From positions 1 to 7,400 of the forward strand of contig CALKHU010000241.1 in assembly GCA_937991555.1 (NCBI GenBank): DNA of 7,400 bases. Direction: 5' to 3'. Shown in pieces: positions 4,314 to 7,400 of this stretch; within the stretch, counting starts at the first letter, position 1; each line of letters starts with the position of its first letter. A program made the position numbers and the translations under genes. This DNA comes from an uncultured Caulobacter sp. Its GTDB lineage: Bacteria > Pseudomonadota > Alphaproteobacteria > Caulobacterales > Caulobacteraceae. The notes below the pieces were generated by a model. The model was not told the origin of the DNA, made no database searches, and worked only from the letters and a program-made list of their open reading frames with translations.

Positions 4314-6890
4314 TCCCAGCGCCTTGGAGGCCAGTTCGAAGACGTTCTTCGAAAGGCCCTCGACAGCGACGATGCGCTCGAGCTGGGCCTTCATCAGGGC
4401 CCCGAGCTCGGGACGGTAGCGCCGCCAGCCGCCCAGCGGTTCGACGAGGCGGGCGGCGGTCATCGGATTGACCGCGTCGGTAGCGATGATCTGGTCGGCG
4501 AGGAAGCGGTAGCCGTCGCCCGACGGGTCATGGAACCGCGCCGGGTTGAAGTTGCAGAAGGTCGAGACCAGCGCCCGCAGGCGGTTGGGGTTCCTGCCGT
4601 CGAAATCCGGATGGGCGGTCAGGCCGAGGACGCGGCCCAGCGCCTCCTCCGACGGGTCGCGCGCCTGGGCGGCGAACCACTTGTCCAGCACCAGCGGCTC
4701 GCCCTTCCATTTCGCGTGGAAGGCCGCCAGGGCCTTGTCCCGCGCCGGGCCGCCCAGTTCGATCAGGGCGTTCAGACCGCCGATCGCGTCGGTCATGTTT
4801 GTGGCGGTCTCGAAGTGCCGCAGGGCCAGCTCGCCGTTGGGCGAATGGCGGTCGACCGCCAGCAGCTCCAGCGCCGCGTTGCGCAGCGCCCGCCGACCGG
4901 CCGAGGCGGCGTCGGGCGAGAACGGCCCGCTGTCGGCGAGGCCGGCGTGAAGCCGGCGCAGATCGTCGCCCAGATGCACCGCCAGCCGCGCCCGCAGGAC
5001 GTCGCGCGCCTCGTGGATGGCGGCCGGGTCGGCCGGCGACATGGCCATGGCCAGGTCCGGCTCGCTGGGCAGCGTCAGGATCAGCGCCTTCAAGGCCGGT
5101 TCGGCCGACTGGTCCGACAGCGCCCGCCCGACCGCCTGGGCGTAGCGCTCCTCGGCCACCTCGTCCGGCCTTCCCGCCGCGCGCGCCAGGATCAGCTCGC
5201 GGGCCAGGGTCTGGCCGGCCTCCCAGCGGTTGAACAGGTCCGGATCCGCGGCGAGCAGGATGTAGCGGTCCTTCGGTTCGGCGTCGGTTTCCAGGTTCAC
5301 CGGCGCCGAGAAGCCACGCAGCGCCGACAGGACCGGCCGCTCGGGCGCGGGCAGGCGGATGGTGCGCTCGGCCTCCTCCAGGATGACCAGCTGCTCCTCG
5401 CCCATCGGCCGGCCGTCGTCATGCAGCAGGCCGATCCGCACCGGCAGCGGCAGCGGCTTCTTGACCGGTTGTCCCGGCGTCGGCGCAGTCTCCTGGCGCA
5501 GGGTGATCGCCACCTCGCCCGTGGCGGCGTCCCAGGCGGTGGTCACCTCGACCTTCGGCGTGCCGGCCTGCTGGTACCAGCCGAAGAAGTCGGTCAGGTC
5601 CCGGCCCGAGACGTCGGCGAAGCACTGGATATAGGCCTCGACGGTGGTCGCCTCGCCGTCGTGGCGCTCGAAATAGAGGTCCATGCCCCGCCGGAACGTC
5701 TCCGCGCCGAGCAGGGTCTTCAGCATGCGGATGACCTCGCTGCCCTTCTCGTAGATCGTCGCCGTGTAGAAGTTGTCGATCTTGATGTAGCTCGACGGCC
5801 GCACCGGGTGGGCGAGGGGGCCGGCGTCCTCCGGGAACTGGCGGGCGCGCAGGGCCTTCACGTCCTTGATCCGCTGCACCGCCTCGCCGCGCATGTCGGC
5901 GCTGAACGACTGGTCGCGGAAGACGGTCAGGCCTTCCTTCACGCACAGCTGGAACCAGTCGCGACAGGTGATCCGGTCGCCGGTCCAGTTGTGGAAGTAC
6001 TCGTGGGCCACGACGCTCTCGATGCGTTCGTAGTCGAGGTCGGTCGCGGTCTGCGGATCGGCGAGAAGCAGGGCCGAGTTGAAGATGTTGAGGCCCTTGT
6101 TCTCCATGGCCCCGAAGTTGAAGTCGCGTACGGCGACGATCATGAACAGGTCGAGGTCGTACTCGCGGCCGAACGCCTCCTCATCCCACTTCATCGCCCG
6201 CTTGAGGCTGTCCATCGCGTACTCGGCGCGGGCCGCCATGCCGGTATCGACATAGATGCGCAGGTCGATGGTGCGACCGGACATCGTCACGAACGTGTCG
6301 GCCAGTTCGTCCAGCTCTCCGGCCACCAGCGCGAACAGGTAGCAGGGCTTGGGGAAGGGGTCGTTCCATACGGCATAGTGACGGCCGCCGGGCAGGTCGC
6401 CGGTCTTGACGAGGTTGCCGTTGGCCAGCAGGCGATCGAACTTGCGGTCGGCCTCCATACGCACCGTGTAGCGGGCGAGTACGTCCGGCCGGTCGAGGAA
6501 CCAGGTGATGCGCCGGAAGCCCTCGGCCTCGCACTGGGTGCAGAAGCGGCCGCCGGAGATGTAGAGGCCCATCAGCGCGGTGTTGGACGACGGGTCGATC
6601 TCGACCTCAGTCTCCAGGATGAAGGCCGGCGGCAGGCCGGCCAGCGTCAGCGTCTCGGCCGTCGCCTCGTAGGGATGGGCTTCGCCGTCCACGGCCACCG
6701 AGATCGTCTTCAGCCCGTCGCCGTCGAGCGTCAGCGGCTCGTCATGGTCGCCGTGCCGCCGCATGGTGAGCTTCGCCTTCACCCGCGTCGCGGCGGGCTC
6801 CAGCGCGAAGTCGAGGAAGACCTCGTCGATCAGGTAGGCGGGCGGCCGGTAGTCGGCCAGGCGGACGGGCTGGGGAGTCTCTGTGCGCAT
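4311..6890 (-). CDS. pepN: Aminopeptidase N (M1 zinc metallopeptidase)
   Basis: An 859-residue cytoplasmic M1 aminopeptidase, close to E. coli PepN (870 aa) in length and motif spacing. It removes N-terminal residues from peptides in late protein turnover. The substrate-binding GAMEN motif is at 260-264. Zinc ligands are His296 and His300 in HEYFHNW and Glu319 in KEGLTVFRD, with catalytic Glu297. Tyr380 in YEKGSEVIRM matches the transition-state tyrosine. The domain order expected for the family is an N-terminal beta domain (to about 185), a thermolysin-like catalytic domain (about 186-430), a small beta domain and a C-terminal helical domain. The ATG has only a weak AGG 8 nt upstream, in the loop of a small hairpin. 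The C-terminus (ELASKALG) lines up with the natural end of E. coli PepN, yet the TAG stop belongs to the RAYT palindrome. The aldehyde dehydrogenase gene lies 59 nt upstream on the same strand. Confidence 0.96.
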   Translation of the reverse strand: MRTETPQPVRLADYRPPAYLIDEVFLDFALEPAATRVKAKLTMRRHGDHDEPLTLDGDGLKTISVAVDGEAHPYEATAETLTLAGLPPAFILETEVEIDPSSNTALMGLYISGGRFCTQCEAEGFRRITWFLDRPDVLARYTVRMEADRKFDRLLANGNLVKTGDLPGGRHYAVWNDPFPKPCYLFALVAGELDELADTFVTMSGRTIDLRIYVDTGMAARAEYAMDSLKRAMKWDEEAFGREYDLDLFMIVAVRDFNFGAMENKGLNIFNSALLLADPQTATDLDYERIESVVAHEYFHNWTGDRITCRDWFQLCVKEGLTVFRDQSFSADMRGEAVQRIKDVKALRARQFPEDAGPLAHPVRPSSYIKIDNFYTATIYEKGSEVIRMLKTLLGAETFRRGMDLYFERHDGEATTVEAYIQCFADVSGRDLTDFFGWYQQAGTPKVEVTTAWDAATGEVAITLRQETAPTPGQPVKKPLPLPVRIGLLHDDGRPMGEEQLVILEEAERTIRLPAPERPVLSALRGFSAPVNLETDAEPKDRYILLAADPDLFNRWEAGQTLARELILARAAGRPDEVAEERYAQAVGRALSDQSAEPALKALILTLPSEPDLAMAMSPADPAAIHEARDVLRARLAVHLGDDLRRLHAGLADSGPFSPDAASAGRRALRNAALELLAVDRHSPNGELALRHFETATNMTDAIGGLNALIELGGPARDKALAAFHAKWKGEPLVLDKWFAAQARDPSEEALGRVLGLTAHPDFDGRNPNRLRALVSTFCNFNPARFHDPSGDGYRFLADQIIATDAVNPMTAARLVEPLGGWRRYRPELGALMKAQLERIVAVEGLSKNVFELASKALG

Positions 6891-6910
6891 GGGGCGAACC
6901 TAGGCGCCCC
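6891..6910 (-). promoter_or_regulatory. Hairpin at the pepN start with SD-like loop
   Basis: In the minus-strand transcript GGGGCG (6905-6910) can pair with CGCCCC (6891-6896), leaving an 8-nt loop, CCUAGGUU, that contains the only Shine-Dalgarno-like AGG. The stem ends at the base before the AUG. Such a structure could influence ribosome access. It may equally be chance in GC-rich DNA. Confidence 0.25.
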
Positions 6911-6949
6911 CGGGCCGATAGGCCAGCCGCCCCGGATCACTTCCGTGCG

Positions 6950-7400
6950 CTATTCGACGCCGGAGACCCCGCCCTCGACCCAGACCGTCTTGATGTTGAC
7001 GAACTCCAGCAGGCCATGACGGCTGCACTCGCGCCCGTGGCCGCTGTGCTTGACGCCGCCGAACGGCAGGCGGGGGTCGGAGCGGGCGTTGGCGTTGACG
7101 AAGGCCATGCCGGCCTCGAGCTCGGTCGCCGCGATACGCTCGCCCCTGACCAGGTCGGCGGTGATGACGCCGGCGCCGAGGCCGAAGGCCGAGTCGTTGG
7201 CGATGCGGATGGCTTCGGCCTCGTCCCTGGCGCGGATGACGGCGGCCACCGGGCCGAAGATCTCCTCGTCCCAGGCGGGCTGGCCCGGCCGGACGTCGGC
7301 GAGGATCGTCGCCGGGTACCAGGCGCCCGGGCGGTCGGGGGCTTCCCCGCCCAGCAGCAGGCGGGCGCCGCCCGCGACGCTGGCCTCGACCTGGCGATCG
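6950..7400 (-). CDS. Aldehyde dehydrogenase, C-terminal part (succinate-semialdehyde type)
   Basis: Partial gene: 149 codons plus TAG (6950-6952). The 5' two-thirds lie beyond the right edge, and the first complete codon begins at 7399. The frame stays open to the edge, so a GTG at 7247-7249 is internal and not a start. The sequence opens with a QVEASVAGGARLLLGG segment. EEIFGPV follows, with the conserved glutamate and phenylalanine of the NAD(P)-dependent aldehyde dehydrogenase fold. SDPRLPFGGVKHSGHGRE comes later, and the end is LLEFVNIKTVWV. The SDPRLPFGG...GRE...F.NI.TVW pattern resembles E. coli Sad (YneI, 462 aa), which oxidises succinate semialdehyde to succinate; this substrate is an inference. 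The catalytic cysteine lies outside the window. It sits 59 nt upstream of pepN on the same strand, and no terminator is obvious between them. Confidence 0.92.
   Translation of the reverse strand, partial: DRQVEASVAGGARLLLGGEAPDRPGAWYPATILADVRPGQPAWDEEIFGPVAAVIRARDEAEAIRIANDSAFGLGAGVITADLVRGERIAATELEAGMAFVNANARSDPRLPFGGVKHSGHGRECSRHGLLEFVNIKTVWVEGGVSGVE

Noticed and set aside
4266..7019. 917-codon open frame on the plus strand opposite pepN
   Set aside because: It mirrors the pepN codons in GC-rich DNA. The product is rich in Arg, Gln, His, Gly and Val with no recognisable domain, while the minus strand encodes a textbook aminopeptidase.
7247..7249. GTG as the start of a 99-residue gene at the right end
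   Set aside because: The frame remains open to the window edge and encodes continuous aldehyde dehydrogenase sequence, with EEIFGPV spanning this codon.

Overview
The window is GC-rich alphaproteobacterial DNA, most likely chromosomal and from the Caulobacteraceae (Caulobacter, Phenylobacterium or a relative). Three things point there. The first gene looks like PleC, the cell-fate histidine kinase/phosphatase of that group. The EamA- and PepN-type proteins are embedded in very GC-rich code. GANTC sites, the target of the cell-cycle methylase CcrM, are rare across the window but packed into one promoter region. The family assignment is inference; no rRNA or other phylogenetic marker is present.

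Layout. Positions 1-2496 (minus) hold a complete 831-residue membrane histidine kinase, called pleC. Positions 2497-2697 are a divergent intergenic region with five GANTC sites, a candidate pleC promoter and a small inverted repeat. Positions 2698-3582 (plus) encode an EamA-type metabolite exporter. Positions 3581-4313 form a compact mobile-type module: a REP-associated tyrosine transposase (RAYT, 3607-4221, minus) bracketed by two nearly identical 29-nt palindromes in direct orientation. Positions 4311-6890 (minus) encode aminopeptidase N. Positions 6950-7400 (minus) hold the last third of an aldehyde dehydrogenase, probably succinate-semialdehyde type, that runs off the right edge.

The most interesting part is the RAYT module. 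Its two palindromes differ at one base in 29. The stop codons of all three genes touching them lie in or on the palindromes: eamA and the RAYT on the left copy, pepN on the right copy. Removing one 704-bp repeat unit would leave convergent eamA and pepN sharing a single palindrome with both stops still in place. This suggests a precise insertion, or growth, of a RAYT unit at a shared 3' palindrome. The module is visibly less GC-rich (about 63% by hand count of 3601-4260) than flanking lines I counted (73-78%).

The other genes are ordinary. The aldehyde dehydrogenase and pepN lie 59 nt apart on the same strand and may be co-transcribed. pleC and eamA diverge from a region whose methylation sites suggest cell-cycle-linked transcription. 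No stretch longer than about 200 bases lacks a gene.
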